64,000 nucleotides of DNA, taken from positions 7,068,001-7,132,000 of the forward strand of contig NZ_RAPR01000001.1 in the NCBI RefSeq assembly GCF_003610235.1, in the 5' to 3' direction. Position 1 is the stretch's first letter, and each line of letters begins with the position of its first letter. The position numbers were made by a program, and so were the translations under genes. This DNA is from Catellatospora citrea (lineage in GTDB: Bacteria; Actinomycetota; Actinomycetes; Mycobacteriales; Micromonosporaceae). Shown in pieces: positions 51,907-59,875 of this stretch. The notes beneath the pieces were generated by a model that was given only the letters and a program-made list of their open reading frames with translations, made no database searches and had not been told where the DNA came from.

Positions 51907-53532
51907 TCAGTGTTCGAGGTAGGTGGCGTGGTCGTAGTCGGCGTGCACGCCGTCGTTGCCGAGGTCCTGCACCCACAGGCCGAGGAACGCGCCGGTGAAG
52001 CCCCACGCGGCCGGTTCGCCGTCGATGATCAGAGCGGCGTGCTCGTCGGACAGGATCGTCGCGTCCAGCTCGACGGGCAGCTGCCGCCAGCCGTCGCCGA
52101 GGTCGTAGGAGAACCGCACCGCGGGCCCGTCGAACTCCGCGCGCAGGCCGACCCGGCTCGCCGCGCTGACGTCCACGGTGAGGTCCGGGTACACCGTGCG
52201 CCGGCCGCTGTCGGAGCTGAGCAGCTCCAGTACCGCCCGCCCGTCGTCGGCGCGCGTGACATAGAGGTAGTACCAGTTCAGGGTGTTGTAGTAGGCGGTG
52301 ATGCCGGCGAGGTGCCGGTGGTCGGCGGGGTCGAACTCGACGGCGGTCTCCAGCGAGCAGTGGGTCGCGCCGACGCGGCGGGCGACCAGGCTGGGGGTCT
52401 GTTTGCCGACCGGCGACTGCCCCCCGCGGATGCGCAGGTGCGAGGGCCGGGAGCGCAGGTCGATCCAGTCGGGTCCGGCCGGGCGGCGCAGGGTCGACCA
52501 CGAGGTGGACAGCTGAGGGGCGTCGAAGTGGTCGGTGGCGGGTTCGGCAGGCCAGGCGTGCATGGGCAGGCCGGGTGCGGTGATCTCGTCGGCGGGGATG
52601 CCGCCGGGGATGCTGGGCCAGCCGCCGGGGGTCCAGTCGACCTTCTGGATGGCGGTCTCTCGGCCGAGGACGCAGTTGCCCAGGGGGGTGTAGGGGCGTC
52701 CGACGAGGTGGGCGAGGTACCAGTCGCCGTGCTGGGTCTGCACGAGGCTGCCGTGCCCGGCCTTCTGCAATGTCAGGTCGGGACGCCCGACCGAGGTCAG
52801 CAGCGGCCCGATCGGGTCGACCTCGTACGGCCCGTGCAGGTTGCGTGACCGAGCGACGGTCACCTGGTGCTCCCAGCTCGTCCCGCCCTCGGCGGTGACC
52901 AGCCAGTACCAGCCGTCGTGGCGGTACAGGTGCGGGCCCTCGGTCAGGCCGACCTCGGTGCCGGTGAAGATGATCTGCGCGTTGCCGACGAGCTGCCGCT
53001 TGGCCCGGTCATAACGCTGGATCTCGATGCCGCCGAAGCGGTCGCGGCCCGGCCGCCAGTCCGCGCTCATCGCCAGCAGCCAGCTGGTCCCGTCCTCGTC
53101 GTGGAACAGCGACGCGTCGAAACCGTGCGAGTGCAGCACCACCGGGTCGGACCAGGGGCCGGTGATGTCGGGTGCGGTGATGAGGTAGTTCTGGGGGTCC
53201 CAGTAGCCGCTGGCGAAGCTGGCGACGTCGCTGTAGACGAGGTGGTACTGGCCGTCGTGCCAGGTGAGGTCGGGTGCCCAGATGCCGTTGGAGTCGCCGC
53301 AGCCGCGCAGGTCGAGCAGGCGGCGTTCGGTGACGATGCCGCCGATGGGGCGCCAGTGGACGAGGTCGCGGGAGTGGTGCACGCGTACGCCGGGGTACCA
53401 CTCGAAGGTCGAGGTGGCCAGGTAGTAGTCGTCTTCGACGCGCAGGATCGAGGGGTCCGGGTGGAACCCGGGCAGGACGGGGTTGCGGATCGACCGGGCG
53501 GCGGTGGCCACGTCTGCGATCTCGGTCGACAT
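51907..53532 (-). CDS. GH43 beta-xylosidase (subfamily 11-like), intracellular
   Basis: 541 residues from MSTEIADV (AAGGAG upstream), no signal peptide. N-terminal five-blade propeller: base Asp26 in PGFHPDPSILRV, Asp139 in FDASLFHDEDG and acid Glu198 in VGLTEGPHLY. The C-terminal 200 residues form the beta-sandwich (AGITAYYNTLNWYYLYVTR, GAFLGLWVQDLGNDGVHADYDHATYLEH) that closes the active site in this subfamily. It releases xylose from imported xylo-oligosaccharides. It is divergent from the importer genes, with operators in between. Confidence 0.95.
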   Translation of the reverse strand: MSTEIADVATAARSIRNPVLPGFHPDPSILRVEDDYYLATSTFEWYPGVRVHHSRDLVHWRPIGGIVTERRLLDLRGCGDSNGIWAPDLTWHDGQYHLVYSDVASFASGYWDPQNYLITAPDITGPWSDPVVLHSHGFDASLFHDEDGTSWLLAMSADWRPGRDRFGGIEIQRYDRAKRQLVGNAQIIFTGTEVGLTEGPHLYRHDGWYWLVTAEGGTSWEHQVTVARSRNLHGPYEVDPIGPLLTSVGRPDLTLQKAGHGSLVQTQHGDWYLAHLVGRPYTPLGNCVLGRETAIQKVDWTPGGWPSIPGGIPADEITAPGLPMHAWPAEPATDHFDAPQLSTSWSTLRRPAGPDWIDLRSRPSHLRIRGGQSPVGKQTPSLVARRVGATHCSLETAVEFDPADHRHLAGITAYYNTLNWYYLYVTRADDGRAVLELLSSDSGRRTVYPDLTVDVSAASRVGLRAEFDGPAVRFSYDLGDGWRQLPVELDATILSDEHAALIIDGEPAAWGFTGAFLGLWVQDLGNDGVHADYDHATYLEH

Positions 53533-53598
53533 GTTCGGCTCCTTGTGTTCGGGGGGCACTGCGCCGTCTTCCGGCTTCGTTCCGATAACTCTCGGTCG

Positions 53599-53612
53599 GA
53601 ACTTTCAGAAAT
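53599..53612 (-). promoter_or_regulatory. Operator-like element upstream of the beta-xylosidase gene
   Basis: GAACTTTCAGAAAT, 67 bases before the GH43 start; a member of the ACTTTCnGAAAGT motif set. Confidence 0.6.
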
Positions 53613-53653
53613 CCCGCCCACCGTAACGGTTCAAGTCGAGATGCGACAGCCCC

Positions 53654-53728
53654 TTGACCCCGTACGTGCCCACGTCGTAACGTGCCCGCCATCACTTGAA
53701 AATACCGGCTGCGTACTGAAAGTTTCGG
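53654..53728 (+). promoter_or_regulatory. Promoter and operator of the xylo-oligosaccharide importer
   Basis: TTGACC (53654-53659), an 18-base spacer and TAACGT (53678-53683). The element ACTGAAAGTTTCGG (53715-53728) and the weaker ACTTGAAAAT (53694-53703) lie downstream of the start point, suited to repression. Confidence 0.6.
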
Positions 53729-53800
53729 AGCCGCGTTTCCGCACCTCCCGCCGACTCGGTCGGCATCCGAGCACCTGGTAAGTCCTCGAAGGGATGGCAC

Positions 53801-55093
53801 ATGACAGCGCACCTCTCCCGCAGAACGCTGCTCGGCATCGCGGGCGCCGGCGCCGGCGCTTACCTGCTGAGCGCTTGTGGCAGCGACGAACCGAGCACGC
53901 CTGACGGCCCGCAGACGATCAACTGGTGGCACATCCAGAACACCGAGCCGATGCTGCCGGTCTGGGCGGCGATCGCCAAGGAGTACGAGACCGCGCACAC
54001 GAACGTCAAGGTCGTGATCCAGCCGCTGGAGAACGAGGCGTTCAAGGCCAAGCTGACCACCGCGACCCAGGCCGGCTCCCCGCCCGATCTGTTCCAGTCG
54101 TGGGGCGGCGGCGTGCTTCAGCAGCAGGTCGACGCGGGCCTGGTCAAGGACATCACCGAGCAGGTGCAGCCCTGGATCGGCACGCTGCTGCCCGCCTCCG
54201 TCCAGCCGTTCACGATCGACGGGAAGATCTACGGGGTCCCGTTCGACGTGGGCATGGTCGGTTTCTGGTACAACAAGGATCTTTTCGCCAAGGCGGGCAT
54301 CACCGCGACGCCGACCAGCTGGGCTGAGCTGCTGACCACGGTGTCGACCATCAAGAGCAAGGGCATCGTGCCGATCGCCCTCGCGGGCAAGGAGAAGTGG
54401 CCCGGCCACTTCTACTGGGCTTACCTGGCCATGCGCATCGGTGGTCTGGGAGCGCTTCAGCAGGCCGCCAAGGACAACAACTTCGACACTCCGGATTTCA
54501 TCGCGGCTGGTACGCGGCTCAAGGAGCTGGTGGATCTGCAGCCGTTCCAGAAGGGCTTCCTCGGCGCGGAGTACGGCTCGCCGGATGGTCAGGCCGCGAC
54601 GATGGGCAACGGCGGGGCGGCGCTGGAGCTGATGGGCCAGTGGGCTCCGTCGGTGCAGGCGTCGTCGTCGACGAGCAAGAAGGGTCTGGGCGACAAGCTG
54701 GGCTACTTCGCGTTCCCGGCGGTCGAGGGCGGCAAGGGGACCGTGGCCGAGGCGTTCGGCGGCGGCAACGGGTTCGTGCTGGGCAAGAACGCCCCGGCGT
54801 CGACGGTCGACTTCCTCAAGACGCTGGTTGACGTCGCGAATCAGCGCAAGTCTGCGGCGACGGGTGCGGTGCTGCCGACGGTCAAGGACGCCGCGGACGC
54901 GATCAAGGACCCGAACAGCAAGGTCGTCGCGGCGAGCCTGGCCAGCGCGACCGGGTTCCAGCTGTTCCTGGACCAGGCGTACCCGCCGGCGGTCGGTCAG
55001 CAGGTCAACGACAGCGTCGCCGAGCTGATCGCGGGCTCCAAGACGCCGGAGCAGATCGTCAAGGACATCACCAAGGTCGCGAAGAGCCAGTAG
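53801..55093 (+). CDS. Xylo-oligosaccharide-type ABC substrate-binding lipoprotein (Tat signal)
   Basis: 430 residues. Twin-arginine signal HLSRRTLLGIAGAGAG with lipobox LLSACG. Solute-binding family 1 fold (INWWHIQNTEPMLPVWAAIAKEYETAHTNVKVVIQPLENEAFKAKL) of the BxlE-like group. Context (GH10, GH43, two permeases, operator) indicates xylobiose or longer xylo-oligosaccharides. First gene of its operon. Confidence 0.93.
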   Translation: MTAHLSRRTLLGIAGAGAGAYLLSACGSDEPSTPDGPQTINWWHIQNTEPMLPVWAAIAKEYETAHTNVKVVIQPLENEAFKAKLTTATQAGSPPDLFQSWGGGVLQQQVDAGLVKDITEQVQPWIGTLLPASVQPFTIDGKIYGVPFDVGMVGFWYNKDLFAKAGITATPTSWAELLTTVSTIKSKGIVPIALAGKEKWPGHFYWAYLAMRIGGLGALQQAAKDNNFDTPDFIAAGTRLKELVDLQPFQKGFLGAEYGSPDGQAATMGNGGAALELMGQWAPSVQASSSTSKKGLGDKLGYFAFPAVEGGKGTVAEAFGGGNGFVLGKNAPASTVDFLKTLVDVANQRKSAATGAVLPTVKDAADAIKDPNSKVVAASLASATGFQLFLDQAYPPAVGQQVNDSVAELIAGSKTPEQIVKDITKVAKSQ

Positions 55094-55151
55094 CCATGTT
55101 CCTTGACCAAGAACCCGTAGCCGCGTACGAGAACCGAGTGGAGCAGGCACG

Positions 55152-56156
55152 ATGACGCCATCGACGATCACCGGCCAGCGCACCGACGACGCGGCGACCG
55201 AGCTCTTGGCGGCGGATCCGGCGGCCACGCAGCAGCGTGGCCGCCGGGCCCGGCCCCGGCCGCTCCGCCGCCTCGGCACCATCGCCCTGTTCCTGGCCCC
55301 GGCGCTGGTGCTGTTCCTGCTGCTGGTCATCACCCCGATCGTGGTCGCGGGCTACGCCAGCATGTACAAGTGGAACGGCTTCGGCCTGCCCGAGAACTTC
55401 GTCGGGATCGACAACTTCACCCGCGCCTTCGAGGACCCGACGTTCCTGGGCGACCTGTGGCGGGCGTTCGTGCTCATCGGGCTGTCGCTGCTGATCCAGC
55501 TGCCCGTCTCGCTCGGCCTGGCGATGCTGCTCAACCAGAAGCTCAAGGGACGCGGCATCTACCGCGTCATCTTCTTCGCCCCGTACGTGCTGTCCGAGGT
55601 CACCACCGCCGTGCTGTTCACCCTCGTGTTCTCACCGAACCGGGGCTTGGGCGACACGCTGTCGAAGTGGCTCGGCGCCGAGGCGGGCGCGATCTTCGCC
55701 GATCCGGACACGGTGCTGTTCGCGCTGTTCCTGGTGATCTCGTGGAAGTACTTCGGCTTCCACATGATCCTGTACTTGGCGGGCCGGCAGAACATCCCGC
55801 AGGAGCTGACCGAGGCCGCCACGACCGACGGCGCCAGCGCGTGGCAGGTGTTCCGCCACGTGACGCTGCCGCTGCTCGGGCCGACGATCCGGATCAGTGT
55901 GTTCCTGTCGGTGATCGGCAGCATCCAGCTGTTCGACATGGTCTGGGTGCTCACCGGCGGCGGCCCGATCCACGCCTCGGAGACCATGGCCGTCACCATG
56001 TTCGACCGCGGCTTCCGCCGCTTCGAGGTCGGCTACGCCAGCGCCATCAGCATCATCATGTTCATGCTGAGCTTCGTCTTCGCCCTGTTCTACCAGCGGT
56101 TCGTCCTACGCCGCGACACCGAGGGCGCGATCACCAACAGGGGAGTCCAGCGATGA
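55152..56156 (+). CDS. Carbohydrate ABC transporter permease (MalF type)
   Basis: 334 residues with a 40-residue basic N-terminal tail and six membrane helices (IALFLAPALVLFLLLVITPIVVAGYASMYKW first). EAA loop QELTEAATTDGASAWQVFRHVTLPLLGP. Overlaps the next permease by ATGA. BxlF-like by context. Confidence 0.95.
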   Translation: MTPSTITGQRTDDAATELLAADPAATQQRGRRARPRPLRRLGTIALFLAPALVLFLLLVITPIVVAGYASMYKWNGFGLPENFVGIDNFTRAFEDPTFLGDLWRAFVLIGLSLLIQLPVSLGLAMLLNQKLKGRGIYRVIFFAPYVLSEVTTAVLFTLVFSPNRGLGDTLSKWLGAEAGAIFADPDTVLFALFLVISWKYFGFHMILYLAGRQNIPQELTEAATTDGASAWQVFRHVTLPLLGPTIRISVFLSVIGSIQLFDMVWVLTGGGPIHASETMAVTMFDRGFRRFEVGYASAISIIMFMLSFVFALFYQRFVLRRDTEGAITNRGVQR

Positions 56157-56992
56157 CCACCTCGGATAACCCGGCAGTCCGCGCCCGGCGCGCCGTGCTG
56201 CACGTCGTCTCCATCGCGATCGGCTCGCTGATCGTGGTGCCGGTCGGGTTCGGCGTGCTCGGCGGCTTCAAGGACAACGGACAACTGTCCACCAACCCCC
56301 TGGGCTGGCCCGACCCCTGGCACCCCGAGAACTACACCGGCATCCTCGCCGACGGCGTCTTCTGGCGACAACTCGCCAACAGCACCATCATCGCCCTGGC
56401 CACCGTCGCCGTCGTCGTCGCCGCCAGCGCCATGGCCGCCTTCGTCTTCGCCCGCTTCGCCTTCCGCGGCCGCGAACTCCTGTTCACCCTGTTCGCCATC
56501 GGCCTCATGTTCCCCTTCGCCGTGGCCATCCTGCCCCTGTTCATCCTCCTACGCAGCATGGAACTACTCGACAACCCCCTCGGCGTCATCCTGCCCCAAG
56601 CCGCCTTCGGACTACCCACCACGATCATCATCCTGCGCCAGTTCTTCCGCACCATCCCCGCCGAAGTAGAAGAAGCCGCCACCCTCGACGGCTGCACCCC
56701 CTTCGGCTTCTTCTGGCGCGTCCTACTCCCCATGGCCCGACCCGCCCTGGCCACCGTCTCCGTCCTGGCCATCGTCGCCAGCTGGAACAACTTCTTCCTA
56801 CCCCTGGTCGTCTTCACCGACCAGACCTGGTGGACCCTGCCCGTAGGCGTCCAAGCCTTCCAAGGCCAATACGCCGACGACACCGCCCGCGTCCTGGCCT
56901 ACGTCGTCCTGTCCATGATCCCCGCCCTCGGCTTCTACGCCATCGCCGAACGACAACTCATCGGCGGCCTCGCCGGCAGCGTCAAGGGCTGA
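56153..56992 (+). CDS. Carbohydrate ABC transporter permease (MalG type)
   Basis: 279 residues, six membrane helices. EAA loop AEVEEAATLDGCTPFGFFWRVLLPMARP, C-terminus ERQLIGGLAGSVKG. Last gene of the importer operon. No ATPase gene follows; a genome-wide shared MsiK-type ATPase is expected. The second half of the gene uses noticeably more CTA and other A-rich synonymous codons (cctacgcagc, gaagtagaagaa) than its neighbours. Confidence 0.95.
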   Translation: MTTSDNPAVRARRAVLHVVSIAIGSLIVVPVGFGVLGGFKDNGQLSTNPLGWPDPWHPENYTGILADGVFWRQLANSTIIALATVAVVVAASAMAAFVFARFAFRGRELLFTLFAIGLMFPFAVAILPLFILLRSMELLDNPLGVILPQAAFGLPTTIIILRQFFRTIPAEVEEAATLDGCTPFGFFWRVLLPMARPALATVSVLAIVASWNNFFLPLVVFTDQTWWTLPVGVQAFQGQYADDTARVLAYVVLSMIPALGFYAIAERQLIGGLAGSVKG

Positions 56993-57030
56993 CCGCACCG
57001 ACCGCACCGGCGACCCTCCCAGGCCCGGAC

Positions 57031-57068
57031 CTCCGGCGCGGCAACCCGATCGGGCTGCCGCGCCGGAG
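57031..57068 (+). terminator. Terminator after the importer operon
   Basis: A perfect 13-base inverted repeat (CTCCGGCGCGGCA at 57031-57043 with 57056-57068). The loop itself contains a CCCGATCGGG palindrome. Confidence 0.8.
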
Positions 57069-57115
57069 ATCCACCCGCCGCACGCTCCAGCGAAGACGAA
57101 AGGGCGCACCCAGCC

Positions 57116-58129
57116 GTGGACGACAACCGGAAAGTGACCATCGCGGTCATCGCGCGCCTGGCCGGGGTGTCCGTGCCGACGGTCTCGCGCGTCATCAACG
57201 GCCGCTCCGACGTCTCCCCGCAGACCCGCGAACGCGTCGAGGAACTGCTCACCCGCCACGGCTACCGCCGCCGCCCGCCGAGCATGCGGGCCAGCTCCGG
57301 GCTGGTCGACCTCGTCTTCAACGACCTCGACAGCCCCTGGGCCGTCGAGATCATCCGCGGGGTCGAGGACGTCGCGCACGCCGCCGGCATCGGCACCGTG
57401 GTGTCGGCGATCCACCGGCGCACCTCGGCGGCCAAGCAATGGCTGGACAACATGCGCACCCGCTCGACCGAGGGCGTCATCTTCGTGACGTCCACCCTGG
57501 AGCCACCGCTGCAGGCCGAACTGCGCCGCCTCAACATCCCGGTCGTCATCGTCGACGCCGCGGGCGTGCCGCCACAGGAGGCGCCCACCATCGGCGCGAC
57601 CAACTGGGCCGGCGCGTTGCGCGCCACCGAATACCTCATCGGCCTCGGCCACCGGCGCATCGGCTTCATCGCCGGCCCGCCGCAGCTGATGTGCAGCCGC
57701 GCCCGCATCGACGGCTACCGTGCCGCGCTGGAGGCGGCCGGCATCGCGATCGACGACAAGCTCGTCTACCCGGGAAACTTCTACCACGAGGCGGGCTTCG
57801 CCGGTGGCAGCCAGCTGCTGCGACTGCCCGATCCGCCCACCGCCATCTTCGCCTCCAGCGACCAGATGGCGCTGGGCGTGTACGAGGCCATCCGCCGGCG
57901 CGGGCTGCGGGTCGCCGACGACGTCAGCGTCGTCGGCTTCGACGACCTGCCCGAGGTCCGCTGGTCCTCCCCGCCGCTGACCACCGTCCGCCAGCCGCTG
58001 GCCGAGATGGGACTGCTGGCCGCCCGCACCGTGCTGCGCCTGGCCCAGGGCGAGAAGATCGAGAGCCCGCGCGTGGAACTGGCCACCGAGCTGGTCGTAC
58101 GCGACAGCGCCGCGCCCCCGCGCGGCTGA
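57116..58129 (+). CDS. LacI-family repressor (xylan locus, copy 1)
   Basis: 337 residues from the GTG at 57116 (ribosome site weak). DNA-binding domain KVTIAVIARLAGVSVPTVSRVINGRSDVSPQTRERVEELLTRHGYRRRPP (about 6-56). Effector domain with QLMCSRARIDGYRAALE, IFASSDQMALGVYEAIRRRG and VVGFDDLPEVRWSSPPLTTVRQPL. It lies between the importer and a nearly identical second copy, with terminators on both sides and no operator in front of it. It probably responds to a xylo-oligosaccharide. Confidence 0.93.
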   Translation: MDDNRKVTIAVIARLAGVSVPTVSRVINGRSDVSPQTRERVEELLTRHGYRRRPPSMRASSGLVDLVFNDLDSPWAVEIIRGVEDVAHAAGIGTVVSAIHRRTSAAKQWLDNMRTRSTEGVIFVTSTLEPPLQAELRRLNIPVVIVDAAGVPPQEAPTIGATNWAGALRATEYLIGLGHRRIGFIAGPPQLMCSRARIDGYRAALEAAGIAIDDKLVYPGNFYHEAGFAGGSQLLRLPDPPTAIFASSDQMALGVYEAIRRRGLRVADDVSVVGFDDLPEVRWSSPPLTTVRQPLAEMGLLAARTVLRLAQGEKIESPRVELATELVVRDSAAPPRG

Positions 58130-58136
58130 CCGACGT

Positions 58137-58177
58137 CGTGTGGTGCGGCGTGCCGCCCGGAGCCGCCGCACCACACG
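58137..58177 (+). terminator. Terminator after LacI copy 1
   Basis: A perfect 14-base inverted repeat (CGTGTGGTGCGGCG at 58137-58150 with 58164-58177) and a 13-base loop. Confidence 0.8.
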
Positions 58178-58295
58178 TCCCGCCGCCACGCGACCCCCGA
58201 CGTCCGCCCTCCGGTGGCCGCGCGGCCGCGGACGGCCCGCTCCCGGCAGCCGTTCGGCGACAAAATCGTGACCCGTAACAAGTATCGGTAGTCGT

Positions 58296-58308
58296 ATGAA
58301 ACTTTCAT
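58296..58308. promoter_or_regulatory. Operator upstream of LacI copy 2
   Basis: ATGAAACTTTCAT, a palindrome of the GAAAnTTTC type, 90 bases before the start codon. It suggests autoregulation of copy 2. Confidence 0.65.
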
Positions 58309-58398
58309 GACTACGCTGTGCCCAGGTTGCCGGAACCCTGACCGGCGGCCCTTGCGGCGGTACACCGCTGCCGTCGCGCCGGTCCCGAGGAGCTGTCT

Positions 58399-59421
58399 GT
58401 GGCTGAGAACGATACGCGCAAGGTCACCATCGCCGCGATCGCCGATCTGGCCGGGGTTTCGGTGCCCACGGTCTCGCGCGTGCTCAACGGCCGCTCCGAT
58501 GTGGCCTCGCAGACCCGCGAGCGCGTCGAGGAACTGCTCACCCGGCACGGCTACCGGCGCCGCCCGTCGGCCGCGCGCACCAGCTCCGGGCTGCTGGACC
58601 TGGTCTTCCCCGATCTCGACAGCCCTTGGGCCGTGGAGATCATCCGCGGGGTCGAGGACGTCGCGCACGCCGCGGGCATCGGCACGGTGGTGTCGGCCAT
58701 CCACCGCCGTAACGCCTCGGCCAAGCAGTGGCTGGACAGCCTGCGCACCCGGGCCACCGAGGGCGTCATCTTCGTGACCTCGATGGTGGAGCCGCCGCTG
58801 CAGGCCGAGCTGCGCCGGCTCAACATCCCCGTCGTGCTCGTCGACGCCGACGGCATCCCGCAGCAGGACGCGCCGACCATCGGCGCGACCAACTGGGCCG
58901 GCGGCCTGGCCGCCACCGAGTACCTGATCCGGCTGGGCCACCGGCGCATCGGGTTCATCACCGGCCTGCCCCAGCTGATGTGCAGCCGGGCCCGCATGGA
59001 CGGCTACCGCGCCGCGATGGAGTCGGCCGGGCTGCCGATCGATGACGACCTCATCTGCCAGGGCGACTTCTACCACGAGTCCGGCTTCTCCGGCGGCACC
59101 CGGCTGCTGCGGCTGCCCGACCCGCCGACGGCGATCTTCGCCTCCTGCGACCAGATGGCGCTGGGCGTCTACGAGGCCGTCCGCCAGCAGGGTCTGCGGG
59201 TCGGCGACGACGTCAGCGTGGTCGGCTTCGACGACCTGCCCGAGGTCCGGTGGTCGTCCCCGCCGATGACCACCGTCCGCCAGCCGCTCGCCGAGATGGG
59301 CATGGTCGCCGCCCGCACCGTGCTGCGGCTGGCCCGCGGCGAGCACGTCGAGAGCCCGCGGGTGGAGCTGGCCACCGAACTCGTCGTCCGGGACAGCGCC
59401 GCGCCGCCCCGCGTTCGATAG
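58399..59421 (+). CDS. LacI-family repressor (xylan locus, copy 2)
   Basis: 340 residues from the GTG at 58399 (GAGGAG 6 bases upstream). It is very similar to copy 1 along its whole length. The recognition helix (VSVPTVSRVxNGRSDV) and the effector segments QLMCSRAR and SSPPxTTVRQPLAEMG are the same. Differences cluster at residues 50-60 and in the middle of the effector domain (LICQGDFYHESGFSGGTRL against LVYPGNFYHEAGFAGGSQL). Both probably read the same operators but may answer different sugars. Confidence 0.94.
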   Translation: MAENDTRKVTIAAIADLAGVSVPTVSRVLNGRSDVASQTRERVEELLTRHGYRRRPSAARTSSGLLDLVFPDLDSPWAVEIIRGVEDVAHAAGIGTVVSAIHRRNASAKQWLDSLRTRATEGVIFVTSMVEPPLQAELRRLNIPVVLVDADGIPQQDAPTIGATNWAGGLAATEYLIRLGHRRIGFITGLPQLMCSRARMDGYRAAMESAGLPIDDDLICQGDFYHESGFSGGTRLLRLPDPPTAIFASCDQMALGVYEAVRQQGLRVGDDVSVVGFDDLPEVRWSSPPMTTVRQPLAEMGMVAARTVLRLARGEHVESPRVELATELVVRDSAAPPRVR

Positions 59422-59433
59422 GTACACACCGAT

Positions 59434-59478
59434 AGTTTCCGGAAGTTCTTGACTCCTTCTCGGCTCGGCACCCAGGAT
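59434..59478 (+). promoter_or_regulatory. Operator plus promoter module (orphan)
   Basis: CCGATAGTTTCCGGAAGTT (59429-59447) directly precedes TTGACT (59449-59454). A weak CAGGAT -10 follows after 18 bases. It closely matches the module at 50032-50057. Confidence 0.6.
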
Positions 59479-59724
59479 GGTGATCGTACCCATCGATGTG
59501 TGCCCAGCTTTCGACGTGATCCCTCCGATGCGGAGCCACCTGCCCGGTCAGGCTCGTCCACCGGTGCGGAGAGGCACTTCGGCGGCGCACGGGCGCGCCG
59601 CACCGCCATCCGAGAAGGAGCACACGACGAATCACCGCGTCCGTCTCCCCACGGCCGGTGGCTTCGCCTGCACCACCCGTGATCGACCACTGACGGGTAT
59701 GGCCCGCTTCGGGCCGTACGCGGC

Positions 59725-59760
59725 GGGTGGGCCGCCGAACGCCCGGACGGCGGCCCACCC
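59725..59760 (+). terminator. Terminator of the empty transcription unit
   Basis: A perfect 12-base inverted repeat (GGGTGGGCCGCC at 59725-59736 with 59749-59760) and a 12-base loop. Confidence 0.75.
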
Positions 59761-59817
59761 GGTCCGTTCCGCTGAGCCGGATCCCCGGCCACCAGTGGGG
59801 TGGGGCCGGGAACGGGG

Positions 59818-59844
59818 GCGCGTGACCGAGCCCAGGTCACGCGC
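59818..59844 (-). terminator. Terminator after the DHFR-like gene
   Basis: A 10-base perfect stem (GCGCGTGACC at 59818-59827 with 59835-59844), extended by GGGG/CCCC with one bulged base; 32 bases beyond the stop. Confidence 0.75.
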
Positions 59845-59875
59845 TCCCCGCCGCCCGGCGCGGCGGCGGCCCCGA

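Larger units (their letters stand above)
59422..59875. other. Empty transcription unit downstream of the LacI pair
   Basis: 454 bases with an operator, promoter, ribosome site and terminators but no intact gene. AAGGAG (59615-59620) is followed 6 bases on by ACG AAT CAC CGC, where ATG would be expected. The frame (TNHRVRLPTAGGFACTTRDRPLTG) soon runs into a terminator. It looks like the scar of a deleted regulon gene, or a short regulated RNA of about 280 bases. Confidence 0.5.
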
